Below are positions 48,590-58,498 of a stretch of DNA of 64,000 nt, one piece after another. The stretch's first letter is position 1, and the number at the start of each line of letters is the position of its first letter. A program made the position numbers and the translations under genes. The stretch covers positions 518,917 to 582,916 of the forward strand of contig NZ_KL370891.1 of assembly GCF_000702325.1 (NCBI RefSeq). The letters run 5' to 3'. Source of the DNA: Thiomicrorhabdus sp. Milos-T2. Lineage in GTDB: Bacteria > Pseudomonadota > Gammaproteobacteria > Thiomicrospirales > Thiomicrospiraceae. Under the pieces are notes generated by a model, which saw only the letters and a program-made list of their open reading frames with translations, did not search any database and was not told the origin of the DNA.

Positions 48590-49489
48590 ATGCGCAATCA
48601 ACATACAGAAGAAAACTACTTTGTCTCGATGACCGACATGATGGTTGGGGTTTTATTTATCTTTATTATCATGGTGGCCTTTTTTGCTTTTCAAATTCAA
48701 ACGGAAGATTCGATTCCCAAACCTGTTCACGAGAAAAAGGTTCAGGAATTAAATACAGAAATCACCGACCTGGAGAATCTGGTAGAACAGCTTAGGAAAA
48801 AAGTGACTGAGCTTGAAACTGAAATTCAGAGATTGCTTAATCTTTTATCCGTAGCGAATGAATATGAGAAATATTCAATTGAAAGTACTAAAACCCGGGA
48901 GACTGTTATTTTAAAAATTCAATCCCGTTTAAAAGATCAAGGAATTGAGGCAACTGCGAATGTAGCTCAAGGAGTGATTACAATTCCCGGAGATACTTTA
49001 TTTGCTTCTGCTTCGTCTGACTTAGGTAAGCTTCCTACCGCTTTTGAACGAATCAGTAAACTTTCTAATGTAATTGATGAGGAAATTAAATGCTTTGTTT
49101 TAGTGGGTAAAAGCCAACAAATAGAAAAAGCTTGTAATCCATCTGGAACATTAGTCGAAACTATTTTTATTGAGGGACACACAGACAGTATTCCAGTCTC
49201 TCGAGTTTTAGAGGATGGTAGTCAAAACAATCTTGAACTCAGTGCAAGACGCGCCACAAATAGTTATGAAGCAATGGTAAATTTTCAGCCATCACTTATT
49301 ACATATAAAAATCCATTTGCACAACAAGTATTGAGTGTATCGGCCTTTGGCGATCAAAGACCTTTAGCAACCAATGGTACACGAGAAGGTAGAGAAAAAA
49401 ATCGAAGAATTGATATTCGATTTTTAATGTTTATGCCTGCGAATCAAGCTGAACTTGAATCTTTTAAGAAGAAGTTTGGAATTGAATAA
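48590..49489 (+). CDS. zorB: Zorya protein ZorB (MotB-like, OmpA domain)
   Basis: 299 aa. MotB-type transmembrane helix with an acidic residue for ion flow (VSMTDMMVGVLFIFIIMV, Asp16), a coiled coil at about 45-85, and a peptidoglycan-binding OmpA domain (IEGHTDSIPV, LSARRATNSYEAM, REKNRRIDIRF). Anchors the ZorA motor to the cell wall. Stop and next start overlap in TAATG. Confidence 0.95.
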   Translation: MRNQHTEENYFVSMTDMMVGVLFIFIIMVAFFAFQIQTEDSIPKPVHEKKVQELNTEITDLENLVEQLRKKVTELETEIQRLLNLLSVANEYEKYSIESTKTRETVILKIQSRLKDQGIEATANVAQGVITIPGDTLFASASSDLGKLPTAFERISKLSNVIDEEIKCFVLVGKSQQIEKACNPSGTLVETIFIEGHTDSIPVSRVLEDGSQNNLELSARRATNSYEAMVNFQPSLITYKNPFAQQVLSVSAFGDQRPLATNGTREGREKNRRIDIRFLMFMPANQAELESFKKKFGIE

Positions 49490-50880
49490 TGTTTAAAAAC
49501 TCGCTAAGCATATTTAATTCTAAGACAACGTTATTGCCGGTTCAGCTAAATAAAATACTACATACAGAAAAAACGCTAAGACAACTTGAAAAGCTCTCGG
49601 AAGCAAGAGAATCTATAGAGATTAGCACAGCAGATATTAATCAAATTTTGAAGAGTTGGCTTGAAACGAAAACTTTGTCTCTGAGAGAGAAAAAGTCATT
49701 ATTGTTTGCAGCAATGGATAAGTTTGAAGAATATCCTCACCTCAATCCTCTTTGGACTCAAATTGTCGAAGACTTAAAGCAATCAGATAGACCTTCTTTG
49801 GTTAAAGCTGCTCTGATTGCTTATTATCAAAGCTACGGCAGTAAACATTCAAAGGCTTTGCAAAACATCTTGAGAATTAAGCTAGATGTTTTGCCTAAAA
49901 AACTCTCTATAGCAATCAGAGATAAACAAGTACTTGATGATTCAGCTCCACAAAAAATTGCCACTACAATACTAGAGTCTGAAAACTCGTTAGCTGAACT
50001 TAAAGCTATTAAGTTAACAGGGTTACTTTTTTCATCTAAGTTCATGCGAGAATCTTTTAAGTTTGTTGCGAATGAAATGCTTCGTTTTGGCTATCAGTCT
50101 GAGAGATTAAATCATTTTAAAACGGTATTCTTTTCTGAAAACGATAAAGGGCAAGAAGTATTTTCTATGAATGGTTATGAGAACCTCTATGCAAAGGCAT
50201 TACTGGGGTATTGGGATTCTCAATTACCTTCAAAGGAATTGAAAGAATATCTAAAACATTTATTTTTAAGTAATTTAAGAGACCCTAGAGTTTTCCCGCA
50301 ACGTTGGTCATCGGTTGACGAAGAATATCAAAAAATTATCAAACGCTGGCTGACAGAAGAGTCATTTGAAATGTTAATTCAAGTTCTAGATGCAGTCGCA
50401 GATTTGGGGCATTGGAATGAGCGAAAAGACTTTTGGAGCTACTACTTAAAGAATGAATTTATATCAGATTCATGGGTTATATTTGGAACTGAAGCGCATC
50501 TACAGGCTAAAAAACTACAACGAGAAGGGCTTCTTTCAAAAAGCGCAGGATTTGCTAAATTTAAAAGAGGTTCTGGTTCAGTTCAATCTAACCACTCTGT
50601 GATTATTATGAAAATTGGCGGGCTTATTATTTCGGAATGGACGCATTCAGGTCGAGTTAGGCTGTATATCAACAATTCCATTAAAGCCCCTAAATTTTAT
50701 GAAGCGGAATACAGTGCAAATCATATCCGTTACGATGGCTATCGTTTAACGTCCCAATATTCAGGGTATGGAAACGAAGTGTTTATGGATCATCATTCTA
50801 ATTGGCAGTTGAAAGTAGCAGAGTTTATCAGACAAAATACTGGTATCTCTCATAAAGTCCTGAAGAAAGGTTATTACTAG
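49489..50880 (+). CDS. zorC: Zorya protein ZorC (EH_Signature domain)
   Basis: 463 aa. Helical throughout, with a C-terminal domain from about residue 360 (SNHSVIIMKIGGLIISEWTH, then FYEAEYSANHIRYDG), matching the EH_Signature family that defines ZorC of type I Zorya. It is thought to bind DNA with ZorD once the ZorAB motor is triggered. The product is coupled to ZorD (TAGTG). Confidence 0.9.
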   Translation: MFKNSLSIFNSKTTLLPVQLNKILHTEKTLRQLEKLSEARESIEISTADINQILKSWLETKTLSLREKKSLLFAAMDKFEEYPHLNPLWTQIVEDLKQSDRPSLVKAALIAYYQSYGSKHSKALQNILRIKLDVLPKKLSIAIRDKQVLDDSAPQKIATTILESENSLAELKAIKLTGLLFSSKFMRESFKFVANEMLRFGYQSERLNHFKTVFFSENDKGQEVFSMNGYENLYAKALLGYWDSQLPSKELKEYLKHLFLSNLRDPRVFPQRWSSVDEEYQKIIKRWLTEESFEMLIQVLDAVADLGHWNERKDFWSYYLKNEFISDSWVIFGTEAHLQAKKLQREGLLSKSAGFAKFKRGSGSVQSNHSVIIMKIGGLIISEWTHSGRVRLYINNSIKAPKFYEAEYSANHIRYDGYRLTSQYSGYGNEVFMDHHSNWQLKVAEFIRQNTGISHKVLKKGYY

Positions 50881-53800
50881 TGGAAAAATTTGTATATGAA
50901 TTGCTACCTGGTCAAGGAATAAAGCTATTTCTAGAACAAGAAACCAAAAAACTCTTCTTTAAGAATGTTCGAGAAAAGAAACCTACCAGCGAATGGCTTG
51001 ATGACTTAAGTCACCACGCTTCAGGGCTGTCAAAGTTATTAATTGCAGCTGAAGACGGTAATGGCGTTGTTGAAGACCAACAAGACAATAGTTATAGGCT
51101 GTCTTATCAATTTTTATCGGAATTAGCTGAGCATCAAGCAAGCTCTTTAGGCCTTCCCCCAGTTGTTCCCTATACTATGCGTGTTGAACTATCTGGTCCG
51201 TTAACTCGAAAAGGAACAATTATTCGAGCCTACTGGCAAGATAGTATTGGTCGAAAAGTTCTCGCGGATAAAGATGGAAGTCTACTTTTTGTAGGGCAAG
51301 AGGTTTATCGAATTCCTGCACCAATATACAAAACTTTAAAATCGCTAAACCAGTTTAATGAAAGTTCAGAGCTTGAATTTGATGAAAAAATGAAAGCATT
51401 ATCAGCACTTAAGCCGATAATTGGAGATAGTTATGATGCTATTCACCTGGATGAAAGGCTTCAAAACATTAAACTGCGACATGCCTCAGCCTTCTCTGTG
51501 GACTTAAACTACAAAGGAGACAGTCTAAATATAGATCCTGTTTTATTCTCAAAAGAGACTCTTAATCGTCTAGCAGACGAAGAATATTCACCTGAAATAG
51601 AGAATCAAATTTTCACACCTGCGGAGTCAGATAAATTTCTGAACGAGTGTTTCAATAAATATCCAGATGGAAAGGCTTCTTATCTATTAGGGAAAGATGA
51701 TTTTGTTTTTATTGACCCAATGCTGCGAGAGTCTTTAAATGTTGTAAAGCAAGTTCAGCATTCAGATGAATCTGTTAAAAAACGCTTTGCACAATCACCA
51801 GCGAGCTTTATTAGCAATCACTTTGAAAGCCATAATATAGAACAGCCCATAGAGGCTGTTGAATCTTTATTCATTGAAACCTCTGCTTTTTCAGAACGAG
51901 TATTAGGTCTAGGATTATGGGTGCCTCCTGCAATGCCTGTTATTCCAAGATTAAAAAACGATTGGATGCCTGATGAGCTTTTTTTAAGGGTAGGGAACGA
52001 AAACGTGGGGTTAAAGCCAGATAATCTTCAAAAGATAAAAGGCCAGCTCGAAGAAGCCATCTCAAATGAGAATGAATCAATCGAAGTAACAGGAAATGAT
52101 GGACAAAAAGTTTTTCTGAAAGCGGATAAAAATTCTGTCGATGCTGTTAATCAGTTAATTGATTTTGTTAAAAGTTATGATATTCCTGAACCAACAGATA
52201 AGCATGTTGAACCAGAAGAGCCGGATGCTCCTGCGCCAGAAGCTGATGAGCTAACCGATAAGCAAGTGCTTTTATCCGAAGATAATATAGATGAAACGCA
52301 TTTCACCAAAAACTTACAAAAACGAGCTTCTTTTGAGGGTTTTGAATCTATCGATTCATTAAAAAATGAGTTAAGAAAGCATCAGGTAACAGGTGTTTCT
52401 TGGCTACAAGAAGCATGGTCTAAAGGTTACCCTGGCGTTTTGTTGGCTGATGATATGGGCTTGGGGAAAACTTTTCAAACATTAGCTTTTTTAGGGTGGC
52501 TTAAACAGAAGAAATCATTGCTTGGAAAGTCGAATACTCCAATCCTAATTGTTGCACCTGTTTCTCTATTAGAAAATTGGCGCAAGGAAGCCAATATGCA
52601 TTTGGAAGAAGGTGTTTTAGGTGATCCACTTCTCCTGTATGGAAAGAATTTATCGCTGTATCGTTCTGCGAAATCACCATCTAAAGGAAATGATGTTTCC
52701 TGTGGTGGTGCGGTTCTCGATATGCAGAGAGTTTTGCAATCAGCGTGGATCTTAACAAATTATGAAACTATGCGCGATTATCACATTTCGCTGGCTTCCA
52801 TAAAATTCTCAGCAATTATTTTTGATGAAATGCAGAAGGTGAAAAATCCGACATCAGCAATGACTAACGCATCTAAAGCTCTTAATAGCGAGTTTATGAT
52901 TGGTCTTACTGGTACACCAATCGAAAATAGTATGGCCGATTTATGGACCATTCTAGACACTTTACTCCCCGGCGCTTTGGGGATGGTTTCATTAAAGGAA
53001 TTTGTTAAAAAATATAATGTCGATGATATAGATGCATTAAAAAATCTACGTAAACAAATGATGGAATCTTCAGGAGATAACCCAGCTCCAATTTTAAGAC
53101 GTATGAAGTCGGATATTGCCGATGACTTACCTGTTAAAAGAGAACAACGTATTGAGGTAGATATGCCTCAAGCACAAGAGTGGCAGTATTCTGAATTGAT
53201 TAAACTTGGTAAAGCCCGAAAAATTTCAGGTCTTGAGCTTGTGAGCAAACTTAAAATGGCCTCTATTCATCCTGTGAGAGTCACAGAACCACAAGCAGAA
53301 GAATCTGAAAATTACATTCAGCAATCTGCTAAATATCAAGCTCTTATTGAAATCTTAGACAAAGCACACGCTAACGCCGAAAAAGTATTAGTTTTTATAG
53401 AGTTTAAAGATATTCATGAATGGCTGTCTGTCTACATAAAACAACGCTATAAAATGGACCACTACCCGAAACGAATCTTTGGTGATGTCGATGCACAGAA
53501 ACGAATGGCGATTGTGGATAAATTTCAAGAAAAAAACAATCAGTTTGATGTTCTCTTACTTTCACCAAAAGCAGCTGGTGTTGGCTTAACGTTAACAGAA
53601 GCGACTATTGTGATTCACTTTACTAGGTGGTGGAATCCTGCTGTCGAAGACCAATGTACTGACCGGGCGTATCGAATCGGACAAACCAAAGACGTAACAG
53701 TCTACTATCCTATGGCTAGACATCCAGTTTTGAATCAAGGAAGCTTTGATTATATCTTGGACAAAATTTTGTCTAGTAAGCGCGAACTATCTAAAGAATT

Positions 53801-53882
53801 CTTAGTGCCTGTTTTAAGAAAAGACGATGCTGCAAGAATTGAAGCTGAGCTAATAAAAGATGGGGCTGTCCTTAATACCTGA
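50880..53882 (+). CDS. zorD: Zorya protein ZorD (SNF2 helicase)
   Basis: 1000 aa, starting at the GTG that overlaps the zorC stop. An N-terminal family-specific half is followed by the SNF2 motor: LLADDMGLGKTFQTLAFL near residue 525, IIFDEMQKVKN (DEMQ in place of DEAH), GLTGTPIENS, and the C-terminal SPKAAGVGLTL and YRIGQTKDV motifs. ZorD is the effector that degrades or disables phage DNA in type I Zorya. With zorA, zorB and zorC the set is complete. Confidence 0.94.
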   Translation: MEKFVYELLPGQGIKLFLEQETKKLFFKNVREKKPTSEWLDDLSHHASGLSKLLIAAEDGNGVVEDQQDNSYRLSYQFLSELAEHQASSLGLPPVVPYTMRVELSGPLTRKGTIIRAYWQDSIGRKVLADKDGSLLFVGQEVYRIPAPIYKTLKSLNQFNESSELEFDEKMKALSALKPIIGDSYDAIHLDERLQNIKLRHASAFSVDLNYKGDSLNIDPVLFSKETLNRLADEEYSPEIENQIFTPAESDKFLNECFNKYPDGKASYLLGKDDFVFIDPMLRESLNVVKQVQHSDESVKKRFAQSPASFISNHFESHNIEQPIEAVESLFIETSAFSERVLGLGLWVPPAMPVIPRLKNDWMPDELFLRVGNENVGLKPDNLQKIKGQLEEAISNENESIEVTGNDGQKVFLKADKNSVDAVNQLIDFVKSYDIPEPTDKHVEPEEPDAPAPEADELTDKQVLLSEDNIDETHFTKNLQKRASFEGFESIDSLKNELRKHQVTGVSWLQEAWSKGYPGVLLADDMGLGKTFQTLAFLGWLKQKKSLLGKSNTPILIVAPVSLLENWRKEANMHLEEGVLGDPLLLYGKNLSLYRSAKSPSKGNDVSCGGAVLDMQRVLQSAWILTNYETMRDYHISLASIKFSAIIFDEMQKVKNPTSAMTNASKALNSEFMIGLTGTPIENSMADLWTILDTLLPGALGMVSLKEFVKKYNVDDIDALKNLRKQMMESSGDNPAPILRRMKSDIADDLPVKREQRIEVDMPQAQEWQYSELIKLGKARKISGLELVSKLKMASIHPVRVTEPQAEESENYIQQSAKYQALIEILDKAHANAEKVLVFIEFKDIHEWLSVYIKQRYKMDHYPKRIFGDVDAQKRMAIVDKFQEKNNQFDVLLLSPKAAGVGLTLTEATIVIHFTRWWNPAVEDQCTDRAYRIGQTKDVTVYYPMARHPVLNQGSFDYILDKILSSKRELSKEFLVPVLRKDDAARIEAELIKDGAVLNT

Positions 53883-54062
53883 AATTCAATATAGAGAGAT
53901 AATAAAAAATACATTTAGGTATTATTTGTTACCTATTTTGAAATTGGTAAATTCCTAACTTATTGAAAATTATAGTAATGTTTGTATGGCATACTTCCGG
54001 CTATTTATAGGTTAATGCATTTGTCTGACAAGTGCTCATTTTAAAAGAATTGGAGATAAGAC

Positions 54063-55451
54063 ATGAATGAAATCAAATGCCCACATTGTAATAAAGCTTT
54101 TAAAGTTGATGAAGCCGGTTATGCTGATATTTTAAAGCAAGTTCGAGACGATGATTTCGAACAAGAAATTAATCAACGACTTGAATTAGCAGAGAAGGAA
54201 AAACAAAGTGCAATTGAGTTAGCGAAAGAGAAAATTGTCCGTGAGATGGAAAAAACGGCATCTGATAAAGAAGCTCAGATTAACGAGTTAAAAGCGAAAC
54301 TAAATGCTGGTGAAACAGATAAGAAACTAGCCGTTTCTGAAGCATTAAAAAGCGTGGAAAAAGAACGTGATGAATTGGTTAATGCGCTGAAGCAAGCAAA
54401 ACATGAAATGGAATCATCATCTCAACTAGCAAGTGCAAACCTTCTTAGAGAATTACAACAAGCCGAAGCAAAAAAAGAAGCCGAAATTCAGCGTTTACAG
54501 GCACAGCTAGAGGCGAGTACGAACCAGCAAACGTTGGCAATTCAAGATGCTGTGGTTAAAGTAGAGCAAGAGCGAAGTGAATTAAAAAGTCGTTTAGAAA
54601 GAACTGAGCTAGAAAAACAGTTATCAGAGCAGGCACTAAAAAAGCGTTATGAAACTCAGATTAAAGATCGTGATGAGGCGATTGAACGTTTGAAGGATAT
54701 GAAGGCTCGTCTATCAACTAAAATGGTTGGCGAAACGTTAGAACAGCACTGCGAAACAGAGTTTAATCGCATTAGAGCAACAGCTTTTCCAATGGCGTAT
54801 TTTGAAAAAGACAACGACGCCAGCACAGGTAGTAAGGGTGACTATATATTTCGAGACCTTGACGCTAGTGGAACAGAAATCGTTTCAATCATGTTTGAAA
54901 TGAAAAATGAAAGTGATGCCACAGCGACCAAGAAGAAGAATGAGGATTTCTTGAAAGAACTGGATAAAGACCGAAATCAGAAAGGGTGTGAATATGCGAT
55001 TTTAGTTTCTATGTTAGAGTCAGATAGCGAGCTATATAACACGGGAATTGTCGATATTTCACATCGTTATCCAAAGATGTTTGTGATTCGTCCACAGTTT
55101 TTTATTCAGATGATAACGCTTTTAAGAAATGCAGCAATGAGTTCTTTGCAGTACAAAACGGAATTGGCATTAGTCAAAGCTCAGAATGTTGATGTAACCA
55201 GCTTTGAAGAAGACTTAGAAACGTTCAAAAGCGCCTTTGGTAAGAATTACGATTTAGCATCACGTAAATTCCAAACAGCAATTGACGAAATTGATAAATC
55301 TATCAGTCACTTGCAAAAAACTAAGGATGCTTTGATTAGTTCAGATCGCAACCTTCGTTTAGCCAATAATAAAGCACAGGATGTGACAGTGAAAAAACTT
55401 ACTCGAAAGAATCCAACGATGAAAGCCATGTTTGATGGGCTAAATGGATAA
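54063..55451 (+). CDS. DUF2130 protein with zinc ribbon, coiled coil and nuclease-like domain
   Basis: 462 aa. Starts with a CxxC zinc-binding sequence (IKCPHCNKAFK). Residues about 30-215 form a long coiled coil. The C-terminal DUF2130 domain has GDYIFRDL and VSIMFEMKNE, a D-ExK pattern like restriction-type nucleases. DUF2130 proteins are often found as single genes, sometimes in defence islands. A good GGAG site precedes the ATG. Separated from zorD by 180 bases, it probably has its own promoter. Confidence 0.88.
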   Translation: MNEIKCPHCNKAFKVDEAGYADILKQVRDDDFEQEINQRLELAEKEKQSAIELAKEKIVREMEKTASDKEAQINELKAKLNAGETDKKLAVSEALKSVEKERDELVNALKQAKHEMESSSQLASANLLRELQQAEAKKEAEIQRLQAQLEASTNQQTLAIQDAVVKVEQERSELKSRLERTELEKQLSEQALKKRYETQIKDRDEAIERLKDMKARLSTKMVGETLEQHCETEFNRIRATAFPMAYFEKDNDASTGSKGDYIFRDLDASGTEIVSIMFEMKNESDATATKKKNEDFLKELDKDRNQKGCEYAILVSMLESDSELYNTGIVDISHRYPKMFVIRPQFFIQMITLLRNAAMSSLQYKTELALVKAQNVDVTSFEEDLETFKSAFGKNYDLASRKFQTAIDEIDKSISHLQKTKDALISSDRNLRLANNKAQDVTVKKLTRKNPTMKAMFDGLNG

Positions 55452-55511
55452 TGAAGTACAAATTGATGAAATTTATATCATCAATTATAGTTTTGAAGAA
55501 AGGGAGTAAAG

Positions 55512-55850
55512 GTGAGTTTTCCAAGAAGCGATGCTAGCTGGCAAGATTCTGAAGAAAAAATTTTAGTGAGACACTTTGAGGCGGGCATTCCTACAGAAGA
55601 AATTGCAATAAAGCATTTAAGGTCCCCTGAAGCTATCAAAATGAAACTTTTTGAATTAGGCTTTTTATCTTCCACTAGAAATAGTCAAGAGCAAGAAGTT
55701 TTTGGTGTTGGAAACCATGTAGAAGAAGATCTTCAATATTATAAAGATCATCCAGATTGGAACTATGGCTTTAATAAAGAACCAAGATTTTATGATCCAG
55801 ATAATCCGGATTGGTTGCATGAGGGAGTATGGAATGATAAGGACGGATAA
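55512..55850 (+). CDS. Small HTH protein starting the ATPase-PLD-helicase unit
   Basis: 112 aa from a GTG at 55512, behind a clear GGGAG site. The first 50 residues (WQDSEEKILVRHFEAGIPTE, then EAIKMKLFELG) look like a Myb/SANT-type HTH. The C-terminal half is acidic and aromatic (tryptophan- and proline-rich). It ends directly before the ATPase ATG, so it belongs to the same operon. May be a regulator or a small structural partner. Confidence 0.7.
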   Translation: MSFPRSDASWQDSEEKILVRHFEAGIPTEEIAIKHLRSPEAIKMKLFELGFLSSTRNSQEQEVFGVGNHVEEDLQYYKDHPDWNYGFNKEPRFYDPDNPDWLHEGVWNDKDG

Positions 55851-57620
55851 ATGAGAATTACACAGTTACGCCTTGAAAATTTTAAAAGCTTTAAAAAGCC
55901 AACTACTATTGATTTTGCACCAGTTACATTACTTTTTGGACCTAACAGTGCAGGTAAAAGCTCAATTATTCAAGCCATCGATTTGATGCGTGCATTATAT
56001 CCCCTTAACAATCATGAATTTTCAGATTTTTTCCATAATAATTCTGAAACAATGACGGTTGGCCTAACTATTGATATAGAAGATGAGGGAGATCTTCTCG
56101 AGTCTGAATCTGCGCAACAACTTGCTCAATACCAAGAACTGTTGGAGCTTGGGAATATTGATGTCACAAGCATTGATTTTGGTTATGTTACAAGTTTGGT
56201 TGAAACGGTGGGGGTGGATGTTACCTGGAAAAATAGTTCTAATGGTTTTGATATAGATGAGTCAAATTTTACGATTCTAATTAATGGACAAAACCTATTA
56301 TCATTTCAAAGTAGCAATATCTTAGTTGAAAATGCAATTGAAAAATCCTTATTTTCCGATTCTCAAAAGCCTTTAGATGCAGAGAATAACTATAAGGTAG
56401 ATGTTAATGAACTTAAGAGACTGTGTAAATTGAACGGATGGATTTTAACTGATTTTAATTCTAATCATAGTATTTTTGAAGATAAAGATGCTAAAGAAGT
56501 TTTAGAGCAGCTTTTGGGTTCATTTGATTCAGAGACAAATCAAAACCTTGATTCTGGAGAATTAGTGTTTGCTTTTTCTGGTCGCACTCCTTCAAAAGAT
56601 ATGAGTTTGCAATTTTCTGAAACATGCTGGAGTGAAGAGGTTAAATATTCTTTTGAAAAAAAATTAATGACTGCATTTCTTCAGTTGCTTGTTACTGCGC
56701 CTTTCGAGTATATCGAAAAGGCAACTTCTGCTGCAAAGCACCTTGGTCCTTTACGTGTGGTACCGAACTTTCAAGCGATTAATCAGACTTTTAAAATATA
56801 CGATGGTTCGCAAGCTTGGAGTTTTCTTGGGCAAGAATATATGAATACTCATTACCAGTCATTGGTGAATGAGTGGTTAAGTGAAGAGAATCGCTTAAAC
56901 TCCGGGTATAGAATCATTGTTAGTGAACAATTTTTAACATTGAAAGAAGCATCACCGTCAATTACATATGCACCAGATGGTTCAGAAATTGATCTGTCTG
57001 AGTTTCATAAAAATAATGGGATTGATTCAATTCCAAGAGATGTTCTGCACGAAATGGGGTATAGAACTGAAGCCTCTAAAGATAAATTCGTTAGAAAAAT
57101 TAAGCATGAACAGCAATGGTCAAATATTGAAAAAAAGATGGAGGAAACCAAAGTTTTCAGAAATTCCTCAATGTTTTCCGGTCTTAGGCCAATTAGTTTT
57201 ATAAATATTAACAATAATCATGTAACTGATGCAGGCAGTATTGGTGTAGGAATATCTCAAGTTTTACCTGTAGTTGTATATGCTTGTGATAAAAAGACCA
57301 GTTTTTTTGCTGTTGAACAACCTGAACTTCATCTTCATCCAAGGGCGCAGTCTCCTTTAGGAGACTTATTCATCGAAAATAGTTTAGATGAACAGTCAAA
57401 AAAAACTTTTGTTATTGAAACCCACAGTGAGCATATCGTTTTACGTCTGCTAAGACGTATTCGTGAGCACGTCATAACGCCTAATCACGTTTCAGTTTTA
57501 TATGTGCAAAACATTAATGGTTGCTCCGAAGTTAAAGAGCTGCGAATCGACGACGAGGGGGATTTCATAGATGAATGGCCAAATGGCTTTTTTGATGAGA
57601 GAGATGAGGAACTTTTTTAA
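55851..57620 (+). CDS. OLD-like ATPase with DUF3696
   Basis: 589 aa. Walker A FGPNSAGKSSIIQAID near residue 30, Walker B FFAVEQPELHLHPRAQ near 487, then the H-loop region ETHSEHIVLRLLRR. The C-terminus has the DUF3696 hallmark DDEGDFIDEWPNGFFDERDE. Such ATPases are sensors in several defence systems and pair with a separate effector. Stop and next start overlap in TAATG. It has no Toprim domain, so nuclease activity would have to come from the partner. Confidence 0.9.
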   Translation: MRITQLRLENFKSFKKPTTIDFAPVTLLFGPNSAGKSSIIQAIDLMRALYPLNNHEFSDFFHNNSETMTVGLTIDIEDEGDLLESESAQQLAQYQELLELGNIDVTSIDFGYVTSLVETVGVDVTWKNSSNGFDIDESNFTILINGQNLLSFQSSNILVENAIEKSLFSDSQKPLDAENNYKVDVNELKRLCKLNGWILTDFNSNHSIFEDKDAKEVLEQLLGSFDSETNQNLDSGELVFAFSGRTPSKDMSLQFSETCWSEEVKYSFEKKLMTAFLQLLVTAPFEYIEKATSAAKHLGPLRVVPNFQAINQTFKIYDGSQAWSFLGQEYMNTHYQSLVNEWLSEENRLNSGYRIIVSEQFLTLKEASPSITYAPDGSEIDLSEFHKNNGIDSIPRDVLHEMGYRTEASKDKFVRKIKHEQQWSNIEKKMEETKVFRNSSMFSGLRPISFININNNHVTDAGSIGVGISQVLPVVVYACDKKTSFFAVEQPELHLHPRAQSPLGDLFIENSLDEQSKKTFVIETHSEHIVLRLLRRIREHVITPNHVSVLYVQNINGCSEVKELRIDDEGDFIDEWPNGFFDERDEELF

Positions 57621-58495
57621 TGTTTAAAGAAGTTGCTTTTGATCCTAAGTGCATGGCAGATTATCTTTATTATAGCCTCATAAAGCAACATTTCGGTTTT
57701 AACAAGGGAAGATATGTTGCTATTAACCGTAAAGCTTGGGCAAGAGAAGCAATGTCAGCTGTTAAAGAGTCCGACCTTCAACCAGTTAGGGCTAAATCGG
57801 TAAAGAACTTTATCAATAAATTAAGTAAGAAAAAGCATGTTGACGGTTTTGTTTTGATTCCAGAAAGAAGTGGTTTTGACTCTTTTCAAGACTGGGGTGA
57901 TTGGTGGGAGGAACAAAATCTAATAAAACCTTTTGACTGCTCTATTTCAGAAAGGGGTAACCCTGAATTTATAAATATTGATCAAATAATTGAAGATGTT
58001 GAGTGTTGGCAAACTTCACCATCAATATCTGTTGAAAGGACAACAAAAACTATAATTTCTGCTCTAGAACCCCTTATTTCTATGAGTGAAGAAATTGTAT
58101 TGATTGATCAATACTTTCGAGTTGGTGAAAACCCCGTACTAGAAGAGCTGTTAAAAATGACTAATAGTTTTAATATTAAAAAAATTAGGATCATATCGTC
58201 TCAGAATACTGACTTACTAGAAAGAAGATTTGATGACTTTTATAGATCGTTAATAAGTGAATGTTGCACATTTGCTTGGATTACGGCTCCTGATAAATTT
58301 TTTCATGTGCGTATGTTTATTACGGATAAAGGTGCGATTAGCTCCGACCCAGGGTTTATGGCTTCCTCGGCTAGGGGGGCGCATTCAGATTTTAGTACTT
58401 TTAGTTTAGTAAGCAAGAAAGACAAAGACAGGGTTTTAATATCACTACAAGAAATTATTGAAGATAATCGCGCAAGAGAATGGAATTTAAGCTAA
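57620..58495 (+). CDS. PLD-like putative effector, partner of the DUF3696 ATPase
   Basis: 291 aa. A central segment reads EEIVLIDQYFRVGENP, then a conserved-looking FHVRMFITDKGAISSDPGF near residue 238. The spacing is that of the phospholipase D motif HxKx4D with Arg in place of Lys (H-x-R-x4-D). Only one motif copy is seen, so either it dimerises to form a nuclease, as some PLD nucleases do, or it is a catalytically altered PLD fold. It is coupled on both sides: TAATG with the ATPase, three bases to the helicase. Confidence 0.65.
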   Translation: MFKEVAFDPKCMADYLYYSLIKQHFGFNKGRYVAINRKAWAREAMSAVKESDLQPVRAKSVKNFINKLSKKKHVDGFVLIPERSGFDSFQDWGDWWEEQNLIKPFDCSISERGNPEFINIDQIIEDVECWQTSPSISVERTTKTIISALEPLISMSEEIVLIDQYFRVGENPVLEELLKMTNSFNIKKIRIISSQNTDLLERRFDDFYRSLISECCTFAWITAPDKFFHVRMFITDKGAISSDPGFMASSARGAHSDFSTFSLVSKKDKDRVLISLQEIIEDNRAREWNLS

Positions 58496-58498
58496 ATA

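Noticed and set aside
55851-58495. PARIS (AriA/AriB) pair
   Set aside because: The partner of the ATPase shows a PLD-like motif and none of the DUF4435/Toprim pattern expected for AriB.
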